DNA from: Paraphaeosphaeria minitans
Lineage: Eukaryota; Ascomycota; Dothideomycetes; Pleosporales; Didymosphaeriaceae
Direction of reading: 5' to 3'
NCBI GenBank assembly: GCA_015832175.1
Contig: WJXW01000003.1
Location: 3,534,001-3,598,000 of the forward strand
Length of the DNA: 64,000 nt
The translations under genes and the position numbers were made by a program. Below the pieces are notes generated by a model. It had not been told where the DNA came from, did no database searches, and saw nothing but the letters and a program-made list of their open reading frames with translations. The number at the start of each line of letters is the position of its first letter. Position 1 is the first letter of the stretch. Below are positions 1-10,582 of the stretch, piece by piece.

Positions 1-1590
1 AAGTTGAGGCGGACGCTCAAGGAATCGAGGAGGTGAACCGTCCAGTTTCCCTTTTTCAAGGTCGTCATATTCTGCTCTTTCGACTTCTCCTACTCCAGCG
101 ATGGGAATTGGGCGCGAGATATCCCTCTTGGTCGGACTTCTAGGGGCGCCAGGGCTGATGTAACCGGGCTGGTTGTTCTTTCGTCGGCGGCAGAAAGACA
201 GAAAGAGAAGAACGAGTATAGCCGCGGCGAACAACGACGATAAGACGCCGCCAACTATTATGCCAGTCTTTTTCTTCGAAGATGCGTCGTCCGGATCTGA
301 AGCAGATTTATCCTTGGTGTCCGAGTTCAAAGGGTTGGTGGGTGTGTTGGCTTCGGTCGCCATGACTTCAATCTGGAAGGCTTGCGTATCCTTGGTCTTG
401 CCGTCTGAAGACGTCGCAGTTAGAGAGCCATCAATGGTACCAGCTACGGTGGTCTCTGGCAGAATGCCTGATACGATCAGGTTCTCTGCATCGAATCTCA
501 ACCACTTGTTGAGTTTGCCAAAGTCCATGGAAACGGTCTCATTATCAGATGATAAGATAGATACCGGTACTTGCTGGTCGAAGTAGACACCAGGAGTAAT
601 GTTCAGGTGGCCAATTTCCCCAACGAACAGTTCAGAAGTGAACGCTAGGTGAATTGTCTGCTCTGCTGAGACCCCCGATGTGCCTTGCACTGTAACAGAA
701 ATGTCTTGAGACATAAGACCTGAAGGTGGAGTTCCGCTGATGTCGAAGGAGTGATTATCGAAAGACAACCATTTCGGTAAATTGGCGCTAGCGGACTGGA
801 TATCGTCGTCACCAACTGGGGTGTCGTCAAGATACAACATGCTCTTGAGCCCTTTTATATCCACGTCTTGCCCCTTCGTGACGTTCAAGGTCTGCGTTAC
901 GGGCTTGAAGAACAGTAGGTGGTCGTTGATGACTAGAGTGAATGATGTTGAAGCGGCCGCGAAGCCAGGCGTATCAGAAACGGCGAGAAGGATGTCGAAT
1001 GTCTGTGGGCTACTGGTCGAAGGTGTCGTTCCCGTAAAGCGTAACTCTTGGGCGTCGAAGCTAAGCCAAGAAGGCAGTGAAGTGTGGTCGGCAAGGGTGG
1101 CGTAGTAAGATAGCTTTTTACCATTCGACTCGAAAACATCCTTATCCAGGACAAAATCAATAGGCTTTGAAGGAAGGAGGGTGATGTTCCGTGGTCCTGA
1201 CAGCTGACCTAGCTTGGAGAGCGCTTGCGAAATGTTCCCACTCGCTTCAGGTCCATTATCTTTTTCCACAGGCAAACGCGTGTCAAGATTGGCTACTGAT
1301 CCAGCTTCGCCAGCTGCAACGATTGTAAATGTCGCTGTCCCGGCATCTTTCGCCTCTGGGGTTCCCCAAAGCGTCCGGTTCTCGCTATGAATGTGGAGCC
1401 ATGACGGGCCACCCGCTATCGAGTACACAAGCTGATCTGGGTTTGGCCGGAAGGTAGTAGCGGCAAACTGGAAGCTGTAAGCTTCTCCGACCCGCGCGAC
1501 GGGTGGTAGTTGTAGGTTGAGAGGGAAGTTGACTTCGGGCGATGTCGCGACCGCAGTGGCCAGGAGGCAAAGAATGGCCGCCAACTGCAT
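1..1590 (-). CDS. AXL2: Axl2-like axial budding pattern protein (5' part, runs off the left edge)
   Basis: The frame is open from the ATG at 1588–1590 to the window edge, 530 codons with no intron; the C-terminal cytoplasmic part is missing. A short hydrophobic signal peptide (MQLAAILCLLATAVA) is followed by repeated cadherin-like modules in which the motif W-L-x-F/H recurs (for example PSWLHI near residue 65, LPSWLSF near 170, LPKWLSF near 275). A single membrane segment lies at about residues 440–463 (GIIVGGVL…ILVLLFLSF), followed by a basic CRRRK stop-transfer and a Ser/Pro-rich tail. This is the layout of fungal Axl2, a plasma-membrane O-glycoprotein that marks bud or septum sites and recruits septin/Cdc42 regulators. 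Family assignment comes from architecture and motif pattern, not from an alignment. The upstream region is 2.5 kb of gene-poor DNA. Confidence 0.8.
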   Translation of the reverse strand, partial: MQLAAILCLLATAVATSPEVNFPLNLQLPPVARVGEAYSFQFAATTFRPNPDQLVYSIAGGPSWLHIHSENRTLWGTPEAKDAGTATFTIVAAGEAGSVANLDTRLPVEKDNGPEASGNISQALSKLGQLSGPRNITLLPSKPIDFVLDKDVFESNGKKLSYYATLADHTSLPSWLSFDAQELRFTGTTPSTSSPQTFDILLAVSDTPGFAAASTSFTLVINDHLLFFKPVTQTLNVTKGQDVDIKGLKSMLYLDDTPVGDDDIQSASANLPKWLSFDNHSFDISGTPPSGLMSQDISVTVQGTSGVSAEQTIHLAFTSELFVGEIGHLNITPGVYFDQQVPVSILSSDNETVSMDFGKLNKWLRFDAENLIVSGILPETTVAGTIDGSLTATSSDGKTKDTQAFQIEVMATEANTPTNPLNSDTKDKSASDPDDASSKKKTGIIVGGVLSSLFAAAILVLLFLSFCRRRKNNQPGYISPGAPRSPTKRDISRPIPIAGVGEVERAEYDDLEKGKLDGSPPRFLERPPQL

Positions 1591-3650
1591 GATGGTGTTC
1601 CTTGTGTATGTTTAGCAAAGCATCCCCGCCGAAGATACAGTCGAGCGTCGAAACAACGGTTGCGTCAATGCGCACAGTCGCATAAGAGGATGATGGCAAA
1701 GTTAGAAGGGAGCCTCGAGGATGAAGACATTCGCTCCGATACAGCCATCTTTTCCTTGGATTGCTGGAATCCAGCCAGGTCGCGTCTTCAACGCGCTTTG
1801 GTGCCAGGGAAGGACCTTGTCGCTTACGCTTGTGAAATGCAGAGGAATGCTTGAGGGGCTTGAGCGGTGCACAGCAGAGAAGCGTGCGCAAGGGATACTG
1901 AAGTGTGTCCCTCCGATGCCAGACCAACCATAGATATATGTATACGTCAACTCAAGCATTCTGCGGTTGAAAAGCTCACAATATACGGCAGCCGAGCTCA
2001 TTATGAGGATCGAATTACCGAAAACTGACTGGTCTACTCCAGCGTGGGATGTTTCGAATGAATACCTTCATCCACTGGCTTCGGCACCCCTCCCACTCGT
2101 CCTATCAGTAGAATCAGAAGCAAGGATAGTTACTGTCATGCTCGATTTTTGCGATGGAGCAGTTCGCAAACCGAATCTTCGCTCCGGTAATCGTAATCGC
2201 CAGCCACCCCGGGAGAGGCCGCGTCCCAGATGTTCTTCGCACACATCGCTTCAAGCTTGGGGATCCTCATAGGCGCCAGTTTTCTCTTCCAGTGCGGGTA
2301 TTCACATTCCTTTCTGATAGCGTTTAGTATTCAGTAGGGGCGGGCGCCAGAGTGAGCTGTTGCCAAAGACAGGACGCGGTACGGTGGGTACGGTACCTAG
2401 AGCAGGCTGGATGCACCCGCGGAAAGCTTTCCATCTAGTGAGCCGTCACTCAAAAGCGAGACCCACATGTCATCTGGTTCCCTTGTGTTGTGAGTGTTCT
2501 GCTCGTGCTTGCTGCGCGGGGATGTCTTCCGACAGGCGCGTGCCACGGACACCACATGACAGCAGAATGCGCTAACCGAAAGAGGAACCATCCTTCCAAC
2601 GAACAGTCTCTTGGGAAATGACATCCGTTGAAGACCACTTACATAGTTTTCAATAGAATTAAATCATTTGTTGCGCTCACAATGATCGAAATGTTCACGT
2701 CTAGAGCATACTATTTCGTCTTGTTCACACGACAGGAAGACGATACACTGATAATGTCTATTTCGACGAATACACCTTTTCTGATTTATGCAAGTCTACG
2801 AGTGAAAAGGACGGTATTACTCAAAACCGCAGTAAACGATAAAGAGGCGCAACGTTCTTCGCGGAGCTCAGCCATGAGTACGATCCCCGAGCGCATACAC
2901 TCTGTGACGAAAGATGATTCGAATCTTTTCCTATCAGGGGAATAAGAAAAGCATACTCGGTATACCATTTCCTAGCTCTTACCGCAGTTCCAAGGTTAAT
3001 GGTTTGGTAATTCAAGATCGTTCCTAGGATTTTCATTGTTTTGTTTTCAGTCATATAGTGCACCCTAAGGTTCACTGGTTGTCAAAAGAACTGGATCATG
3101 GGGTGGTCTCACACTTCTATCGACCACGGAAGCGAGTGTTCGTCCTAAGACAGCCAAAGGGCAGCTATTTAACAGATTCTTGAGGCTCGCGATAACTTCT
3201 GCAACTGTCGGGGCAAACGTTATCTGAATCTGAGCTGCACATGTTACGCAGTGAGGTGGTTTCAGAAGTACGTGTGTCTCATTGGAGGGCCCAGCTCTCT
3301 CGTCTGACCATCTCTTCTCCACCAATCTCCGAAAAGGCTTGGACAAGTCTGCGAGATAGCAGATCTTGTGACGAATACACCATCCAGCGGAATGCTTGTC
3401 GGCTGGTGGAATGCCTTGGGTGTATTTCTGACAGTTCTGGTAGCGACTTTAGTCTGTAACCAATTCATCAACGCAATCGCCTAGCCCTAACTCCACTGAA
3501 CTGCTGATCTAGAGAGAGGTGAGTAACGATCTAATCAGATCTTCACGCTGGTTCAATATCTGAAACGATCCTGGGGGACTGCATTGTTGAAAGTAGAGTG
3601 TAAGAGTGATAGATTGGCCAAGCTAGTGGGTGACGTAGATATATCAGCAG

Positions 3651-3674
3651 TACCTACCTACGCTTAGGTAGGTA
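3651..3674. repeat. Perfect 10-bp inverted repeat with 4-nt loop
   Basis: TACCTACCTA at 3651–3660 is followed by CGCT and then TAGGTAGGTA at 3665–3674, an exact reverse complement. It lies in non-coding DNA about 2 kb upstream of the Axl2-like start codon. Its function is unknown. Confidence 0.8.
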
Positions 3675-3886
3675 GCACCTTCCGGCTGCACCAAGAAGCT
3701 CCTTCTCAACATACGCAACTGAGACTTTCCACAACCGCAAAGCTTCTCACCCTCTACCAATTAAATTCATCCGCGTCCAGGAAATTGATAGAGCGTCTAT
3801 GACAAGAAGAAATCTTCAGAGATGCCCGATAGGTATCTTTGCTCCTAGCTACACCAGCCGAGAAAGTATCAATATTGAACACTGAT

Positions 3887-3906
3887 CATCCATCCATCCA
3901 TCCATC
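3887..3906. repeat. (CATC)5 microsatellite
   Basis: Five exact CATC units in the gene-poor stretch between the Axl2-like gene and the dioxygenase gene. Confidence 0.85.
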
Positions 3907-4119
3907 AGGACTGCTCATGCTGGGCATTAAAAAAACATCCTCAGCGGTAGGCTCGAATGATTCCCAATGGAAGCGGTAGCAGAGTTTACATGGAGAAATG
4001 TGTGAGGCTGGATTCGCAAGAATGCAGGCTAGCGGTTTGGTAGCCTACCCATGGCCGCTCCATTGCCGCATTGCCTCTGATATGACGACATTATCATCCG
4101 ATTCCGACGGTATATACGC

Positions 4120-5230
4120 TCATTCGCTGGGTCTTGGTTGATACTGCCCAAATCGAACATTCAAGTAGCTGAAGCCCGGCTCCACCACATCTACACCAAG
4201 AGCATGGGCTTCCTCATCGCCAGCCGCCCCAGCCGCCACAAGCAGTGGGGTGAAATGCTACCATGTTCAGCTACTTTCAGCACGTGTCGGAAAGGCACTC
4301 ACCTCGACCGTTGGATGTGAGCGCTTGAATTCGGGCAGGTGCTCCAACGCCAGGAGTGCATCTCTCCTCTCCGCCCAATCTTGCTTCGCAAGCGCACCCC
4401 GGAGCTGCTTGTCGAACGTCCTGGTTTCTCTCAGGACCTTCTCGCTTGTGACATTTCGCTCCTCATCGGTCTGCGCCCGGCTGATCTCCGAAATCGACAC
4501 GAAAGAATGGGCTGCCATTCCCGAGGCTACGATAACGAACCCCTCGTGCCTGCCTTGCCAAGATCAGTGGAATGTGCAGCCATATTCACTTCGCCTTACC
4601 TTAGAGATTTAATGACTTCGCCCAGCCGTATCTGGCTTTCGAGATCGTAGCCGTGGTACGTCGAAACTAGTATGATGGGTACGTCTAGCGGATATTCGGG
4701 AGGGAACATGATCTTGAATGGTACCCATGTGCCGTGGTCTACGCCTCGTTCGACCCGCTTGGCTTTAATACCGGAGTCGATGAGATGTTTCCAGACAGAC
4801 GTTGCGAGCTCGGGCGCGTCTTGATGCGGCCAATCATACTCGTAAACGAAGGGGTGGGAGTCGTGAAAGTCATTGACGAAGTCGTGCTATGTACAGGTTG
4901 GTCATGCGTTTGATCGTGAAGAGACGTGCATACAAGAATCGGGGTGTTGCTCTTCACGTTCACTGTGCACGTTCAGTCCTAGCGTGGAGATGTGGGGGGC
5001 GAGTGATTACCTTCAATTACGCCAGGTCCATGGATTTCGCCTGCTTCAAAATGTCCACTGAATATGACGAGAGCCTTTGGATGAGGGGAAAGCGCGAGAA
5101 TCTCTTTCCCAATCCCTCTCAGGTTGTTCTGCACGACGCGATTATCCTTGGATTCCTTGTATAGAAGCCCTACTCCTGCGTGCCCGATGAAATAAGTTGG
5201 TAGGACCTTGGAGCTTTCGATGGAAGGCAT
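4120..5230 (-). CDS. LigB-family extradiol aromatic ring-opening dioxygenase (DOPA-dioxygenase-like)
   Basis: Five exons: 5011–5230, 4934–4962, 4600–4886, 4303–4549 and 4120–4257, giving 306 residues. The second exon is only 29 nt; it alone connects the frames and supplies the V-N-V-K-S-N segment. The four histidines expected of the non-haem metal/catalytic site are present: H17 (FIGHAG), H60 (FSGHFE), H193 (GMAAHSF) and H262 (HFTPLL). Length matches the compact class of LigB proteins (bacterial YgiD and plant betalain DODA), which cleave catechols such as DOPA extradiol. The true substrate here is unknown. The ATG at 5230 is the first in-frame ATG. The gene is divergent from an MFS transporter 603 bp away, so a joint uptake-and-cleavage role for an aromatic compound is a reasonable inference. 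Confidence 0.85.
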
Positions 5231-5833
5231 GTTCACTGAAGGTGCTGAGTTTCGATACGGTTGTTATCGGAGATGCGCGTAAGCACAATTTTATACTACG
5301 AATTGCGTGTCCCGTGATGAGGGATCCGCAGTAGTAGCAGCAGTAACTATTGGATCACTTATACGAGACGAATCGTTCAAGACTATGCAAGAAGTTCGCG
5401 GTGCCGCGATTCGGCAGTTGTGGTGTTCGAGATGATAACGCAATATCAGGCCCAAAGACAACATCGTTTACTAACCCAGTCAACTACCATCGGAATAACC
5501 GCTGCCCAATGGCCGCTGGACTGGCCTGTATGTTCCGTTGCGTCAAGCTTAATGAAGCATAGATGAAAATAGTCCCGCGGAGAGTTCTGTTGAAAACACC
5601 AGCCGTGTTCACGGTGGCGAGGAGATGCGCGCAGCGATATTTCGCTTCCATCCTAGTAGCTGATATGTAAGCTCAGGCCAGAAGATGTTGAAATCGGGAG
5701 GAATTATTGCTACAGCATTCCCACAGTTATGACTAGTGGATAGGATCAATTAATAGGTCAGGACGTCGCAGCAGTGATTTTAGCTCGCTGATTGATGTCT
5801 TTTCCGTTTTGAAGAAGTCTGCGTGCAACTGAC
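5231..5833. promoter_or_regulatory. Divergent intergenic region between dioxygenase and MFS transporter
   Basis: 603 bp separate the two start codons, so both promoters must lie here. I see two HGATAR-type GATA-factor motifs (TTATCG near 5266 on the minus strand, TGATAA near 5434), close to the number expected by chance for this length. No convincing TATA box was identified. Confidence 0.5.
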
Positions 5834-7635
5834 ATGGCTTCAAAAGTTGCCGAATCGTTAGCACGTGTCGCTGCTGGTCCCATCGTCCCCGCAGACGATG
5901 TTTATGAGAAGGCGGGCCTAGCGATCAGTGCATCTGGCACTTTGTCCGAAAATGCGGAGCGAGACTCTGAACAATACCCGGATGGTCTACTGCACCAAGT
6001 CATCGAGAGAAATGGCAAAGAAATATTGGTTAGCTGGAATGAAGAAGAGGAAGCTAAGGTTGTCCGCAAAGCCGATTTCCTCTTCCTACCGCTCTTCACC
6101 TTGATGTTCACCTGGATGGCCATCGATCGGACCAATGTCTCCGGTGTTTTGACTTCGACTTTTCTCAAAGACACCGGCATGACCAGGGACCAAGCAAACA
6201 CGGGCGTGTCGCTGTTGTGGTTTGGTATTGTGCTTCTTGAGATTCCCTCGAACATGGTTCTGCACCGCGTTGGAGCGCACTACTGGATACCTCTCCAAGT
6301 CATCGCTTGGGGGTTTATCGAAGTCCTGCAGATGTTTGTCAAGAATTCTGGGGGGTGGTATGCAGCGCGCCTGTTTCTTGGTATGGCTGAGAGTGGATTC
6401 ATACCGGGCTGTCTTTACACGTTGTCCAGATGGTGAGTTGGCCCATAATTAGACATGCGTTGGACGTACGCGCTTATCGCTCGGCCTCAGGTACACACAA
6501 GACGAGCTTGCTAAACGCACGACTTTGTTCTTCTTCGGTCCGTCGTTGTCTGCAGCTTTTGGGTCGCTGATCTCTGCTGGGTCTTTGCGACTGGAAGGCC
6601 ACGGAGGGTTGAAAGGGTGGCAGTGGTGAGCATTGATCACCTCTACTTTGCAATTCGATCTGTTGACCGAAAATTAGGATATTCATAATTTGCGGCGTCT
6701 CAACGATCAGTAAGTATCCAAACTTACCTATGGTACCCATATATACTGAAGTGTGGCTGATAACCTCCTCAGCAACCGGAGTTCTGGCACTGGCCTTCAT
6801 TCCCAAATCGCCACATGACACAGACCGCCTGTTCGGTGGCATATTTCCCACACGACCATGGCTCTCATCTCGCGAAGCCGACATCTTTGTCGCACGAATC
6901 ATACGCAAAGACCCGAAGAAGGGCCAGGCGGCGACCATGAAGATCAGAATAAGCGACATCATCGAAGTGCTCTCGGATGGGAAGACGTGGCCCTATTTGC
7001 TCGCCTGCCTGAGCGGTCTCCAGTCGGTCAACGGGTTGTCAACCTGGGGTGCTACCATCATCAAATCGCTCGGCTTCACCAGCATCCGCGCGAACCTTCT
7101 CAGTGCGCCGCCGCCCATCATCGCGTCTCTAGGCGGGCTCGCGTTGAGCGTCTACGTGGATCGCTGCAAGCGTTTCGGATATGCCATCATGTTCACAGCG
7201 GTGTGGACAATGGCGGGGTTGATTGCGCTTTTCCATCTTCCGGTGACGGAGAAGGGCAGTTGGTCCTTCTACGCCGCGCTCGTGATAACGAATGCTGCGC
7301 CGTCGTGGCAGCCGCTCAATGTGACCTGGCTCTCGCTCAACTCGAAATCGCCGCAGCATCGGGCGATTGCATATGCTGTTTACATTGGGTGCTCGAATCT
7401 CGGTGGTACATATGGTAATCAGGTCTTCAGAGGCAGCGATGCACCACTGTATCGAAATGCATGGATTGCATGTTTGAGTCTTGGAGCGGTTTGGCTCGCG
7501 GTTGTGATTTTGCAGGTGCTGGGTTTCAAGATTGCGAATGGAAAGCATGCAAAACGGAAGGCCGAGGGGCATGAAGACGAACAGGAGAGCCTTTACATTG
7601 ATGGAAAGGGTCGAAGGCATTTGTATTACTGGTGA
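5834..7635 (+). CDS. MFS transporter, anion:cation symporter (ACS) type
   Basis: Four exons: 5834–6432, 6491–6625, 6678–6709 and 6773–7635, giving 542 residues; the third exon is only 32 nt. About 75 hydrophilic residues precede the first membrane segment (LFLPLFTLMFTWMAIDRTNV), which carries the D-R-x-N pattern of the Dal5/Tna1/Vht1 group. Further helices include LLWFGIVLLEIPSNM, with the E-I-P-S-N motif typical of this family, and the stretch R-L-F-L-G-M-A-E-S-G-F-I-P-G after helix 4. Members import small organic anions such as allantoate, nicotinate, biotin and related acids; the substrate cannot be read from sequence. It is divergent from the LigB-type dioxygenase, which makes an aromatic acid a candidate substrate. 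Splice sites were fixed by phase and by continuity of the conserved W-Y-T and W-I-F-I junctions. Confidence 0.85.
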
Positions 7636-8004
7636 GAGAGGGGAGGTGCTGTTGCGAGGGTCTCAGATGCGGTCAGATGGGACATGGAGACAAAGCGTAA
7701 TCTAGTGCTATGGGATGGTTTTGTTTCGATAACTCTGTCGACATGTACCTATCCTTGCCACCGACTGTATCAAGACATCTGATACACTTTTTCCCAGTGA
7801 ATTAAGACGATGATGACCGTCACCACCAACCTACATTCCAAACCTTTCACATTCCAGACCTGTGCAGCGCGGTAAACGAACAGAACATGCTTCTGAACAG
7901 AGCCTTTTTTGTACGTTCGGCTCCGATACAACCGTACGTACGTTTGAAATAACAAAAAAAAGGAGCTTGTTCTAAGTGCACAGCGAACGTGCAACCGAAT
8001 AGTG

Positions 8005-8340
8005 TATAAAATAGGGAGCTAGCTTCTTTAGGTCTAATGCTATCTACAATAAGACTAGCATATCTTTAAAAGGACTGGCCTATTCTAAATAGGACTTAGT
8101 AGTAATATATAGGTTAAATCTATAGATCTACTTTATATTTCTATTATTATATTAGGTAATTTTAGGAGATAAACATACTAAAATTAAGTTTGTTTAGAGC
8201 TCTATTTAAGTTAAAACACTAAGAAAGGCTGTTTAGGCTGATTGTTTAGATTAAACGTTCTCTGCATTTACTACGCTGAACCTGTGTTTATTGCTTTGAA
8301 AAATCCTGTTTAACTAAAATTACTCCTTTACTCTCTAGAC
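8005..8340. repeat. A/T-rich, TA-dense block (probable RIP-degraded repeat remnant)
   Basis: The segment is rich in TATA, TTAA and CTA-type words, in sharp contrast to the G/C-balanced flanks, and has no open frame of note. Such islands in Pezizomycotina are usually relics of transposons mutated by repeat-induced point mutation. The element of origin cannot be recognised. Confidence 0.55.
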
Positions 8341-8770
8341 GACTCGCACACTAGAGAACTTAAAGCTAACTACACTTGGCAAATATGTTAGACGCCATTG
8401 TGTCGTGCCAAAACTTGGTACTTAACACCTACACATGTACCTTTTTACTAAGCCTCGAATCGCTCCTTCAGGTCCCTCGATAACTTTTTTCGAACTTGTA
8501 TAAGAATTCTACCAAAAAATGACCTTAGGTCGACATGAGGTTTTCCCTCGATCTAGTGATAATAATTATAATAATAATGAGACCCATCATCTCAATTGAA
8601 CCCAAAGCACCATCGGCAAAAATGCGCTAGGAGTGTATATAAATACAGCTCCCTATACCGTCCACCACGTCGCTTCCTGTCACACCCACTGGCACAGCCA
8701 ATTCTTCAGAAGAAGAAATAAAAACAAAAATCAAAGCTCCGGCGGCTAATAGGCTGTGAGTTTTGGAGGA

Positions 8771-8801
<31 letters not shown>

Positions 8802-8802
8802 A
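8771..8802. repeat. T11–A21 homopolymer junction
   Basis: Eleven T (8771–8781) run directly into twenty-one A (8782–8802), giving an 11-bp self-complementary junction. It may be a cruciform-prone or slippage site, or the exact lengths may be an assembly artefact. Confidence 0.85.
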
Positions 8803-9078
8803 GCTATCCGACACCGTCCCATGTTTAGTCGTGTTTTTGGAGACGTGGAAAGTGCGATATCATGGCGCTGCGGTGTGCGCGGTGTGTTGTCGAACGTCGA
8901 ATGTTTCTAGTGACGCCATGGATTATTCAAACTGGACTCGTGTTGCGGTTGTGAGTGTTTTTTTCGTTTGTTTGTTGGCGTCTGGATGATGGTGATGATG
9001 CCCACCTCCATCCCAGAGAAAGCTCAACACCCATCGAGACTCAGGTGATAAAAACAAATAGTTTTTGTCAACATCACA

Positions 9079-10506
9079 TCAAGCCTCGCTGTTTGATTTT
9101 CTAGTCTTTTTCTTCGTCTTTGGTAGTTTCTCAGGCTCCTCATCCACCACGTTCATCTCTTCCTTCTTCTTTTTCTTCGTCTTCTTACTGCTCGTCCTCC
9201 TCTCCACAACCTCTGTCCTCTCCCCGTCGCTATCTGCAGCTATCCTCCAACTCTCCTGCACCTCCTTCACACCATCAGCCAACCGCCCGTTCACTTCCCG
9301 CCCTAGCTTCTCCTCCACCTGCGCCCTCAACGCGGCCACCTCCGGCTCCAGCCTCCTCAGGTTATCGTCCCACGCCGCCCACGCCGCGGCCTGCAAAAAG
9401 CAGTCTGTGATGTCGTCTACTTTTTTTACGTACGCTTCGTAGTACCTCGTTCTTTCTGCCCTCTCAGAGGGCGTGTCGGTGGCGTAGAGGAGGGCTTGGC
9501 GTGTACCGTCGGCGCCGTAGCTCGGGGAGCCAGGGCGTTCGTGGCGGCAGAATGTGAAGTTTATATTTGGGTAGGGTGTTTCCGATGCGGACGTGACGCT
9601 GCTGGTTGCCAACGCCGTGGAAGGATGCTCCGAGTCGAGCCATGCTCGCAGGAGCTGGATCTTCGCTTTTTTCTCTGCTTTGCCGCGGGTGAGCTTCTTG
9701 GGGGTGACTGCTTCTTCGCCATCGAGTGCGCCGGTGGTCTCCTCGTTTTCCCCAGAGGAGGCCTTGGACTTGGAGCCCTTCGGCTTGTTTGCTCGTGGAG
9801 GAGCCGGCAGCGCCACGCCGTCGAGCCAGAAGTGACCCACACGCTTGGGATCCACCGCGTGCATCCGCCAGTCGAAGTACCTCTTGCGCTCCATCGTCAA
9901 GGCCGTCATCACAGCCCACAGGGCCGCCTCCAGAGTATTGACTCGCACAGTCCACTGCTGTATCGTGGGGCTGCCTGCGCTGCGCCACCGCTGCCGCTCG
10001 ATGAGGATGATGTCCGGATTCCAATCGTCCAGCACCTTGCACAGGAACCAATGCCCCATTCGCGACAAGTTTTCCGGCGTGTAAAGGTCCTCGTCTCCCC
10101 GGCCTTCGAGTTCTGCCTTCTTCGCAAGGGTCTTTACGCCGTCGCCTAAAAAGCTCATGTCGTGCTCCCGAAACGCTTCGCCGAGATCTAGGCGGCTCCA
10201 TGTGAGAAAATTCATGTTCGTGGTGTCGAGGGTGGAAGTCGGCTTCTCCACATCGGCAACGCAGTACGCGAGGTTCTTGATGCCCATGTCGATGGACAAG
10301 ATCCGGGAAGTTTTCCTCTCTTCACCATCACGAGGCCGATTTGTCTGCGGAATTTTCCTGGACACGACTCTCGTGAGGAGACGGTTTTGCACCACCTCTT
10401 TGGTACCCGTGGATGCTTCTCCGATGCGCTGGAGCACCTCTCGCACTGCCTTGACGGTCGGACCCTTTTTGGTCAAGAATAATGGGAAAACGCTGTTGGG
10501 AGGCAT
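9079..10506 (-). CDS. cce1: Mitochondrial Holliday-junction resolvase, Cce1/Ydc2 type
   Basis: Single exon, 475 residues from the ATG at 10506; the frame is open further upstream but without another ATG. The N-terminus has a SAP-like helix–extended–helix (TVKAVREVLQRIG…GTKEVVQNRLL, residues about 16–45). An RNase H-like fold follows: I-L-S-I-D-M-G-I-K-N with the first catalytic Asp, I-L-I-E-R-Q-R-W-R-S with the catalytic Glu, and V-D-D-I-T-D-C-F-L-Q with the final acidic pair. These are the hallmarks of Cce1/Ydc2, which cleaves four-way junctions during mitochondrial DNA segregation. Two low-complexity stretches (Lys/Ser-rich after the E motif and a K-rich tail) make it longer than the yeast enzyme (about 350). 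A six-codon upstream ORF lies 58 nt before the start codon. Confidence 0.88.
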   Translation of the reverse strand: MPPNSVFPLFLTKKGPTVKAVREVLQRIGEASTGTKEVVQNRLLTRVVSRKIPQTNRPRDGEERKTSRILSIDMGIKNLAYCVADVEKPTSTLDTTNMNFLTWSRLDLGEAFREHDMSFLGDGVKTLAKKAELEGRGDEDLYTPENLSRMGHWFLCKVLDDWNPDIILIERQRWRSAGSPTIQQWTVRVNTLEAALWAVMTALTMERKRYFDWRMHAVDPKRVGHFWLDGVALPAPPRANKPKGSKSKASSGENEETTGALDGEEAVTPKKLTRGKAEKKAKIQLLRAWLDSEHPSTALATSSVTSASETPYPNINFTFCRHERPGSPSYGADGTRQALLYATDTPSERAERTRYYEAYVKKVDDITDCFLQAAAWAAWDDNLRRLEPEVAALRAQVEEKLGREVNGRLADGVKEVQESWRIAADSDGERTEVVERRTSSKKTKKKKKEEMNVVDEEPEKLPKTKKKTRKSNSEA

Positions 10507-10564
10507 GGGTGGAATAATGGTGATTTTCCTCGTGGGATGGATCCGCGAAGAACGAGCAGTCTTG

Positions 10565-10582
10565 TCAAGCAACGAGTTTCAT
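10565..10582 (-). promoter_or_regulatory. Upstream ORF in the cce1 leader (5 residues plus stop)
   Basis: ATG AAA CTC GTT GCT TGA reads on the minus strand, out of frame with cce1, ending 58 nt before the cce1 ATG. If it is in the transcript it could lower translation of the resolvase. Transcript data are needed to know whether it is included. Confidence 0.4.

Larger units (their letters stand above)
1591..4119. other. Gene-poor upstream region of the Axl2-like gene
   Basis: No ORF here has a convincing protein pattern. The stretch includes the Axl2-like promoter and leader on its left and ends at the 3' end of the dioxygenase gene on its right. It contains a perfect inverted repeat at 3651–3674 and a (CATC)5 run at 3887–3906. 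Short frames at about 3065–3471 on the minus strand were looked at and not called. Confidence 0.5.
7636..9078. other. Convergent intergenic region with A/T-rich RIP-like block
   Basis: This lies between the 3' ends of the MFS gene and the Cce1-like gene. From about 8005 to 8340 the base composition shifts to strongly A/T with many TA steps, the appearance of a RIP-mutated repeat remnant. A T11/A21 homopolymer junction follows at 8771–8802. No gene was seen. Confidence 0.6.

Noticed and set aside
3065..3471. Minus-strand frames with mildly protein-like composition
   Set aside because: No ATG-led frame with a recognisable domain, and no splice pair that joins them convincingly.
9496..10149. 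Plus-strand frame of 217 codons opposite the resolvase gene
   Set aside because: Antisense shadow of the Cce1-like coding region.
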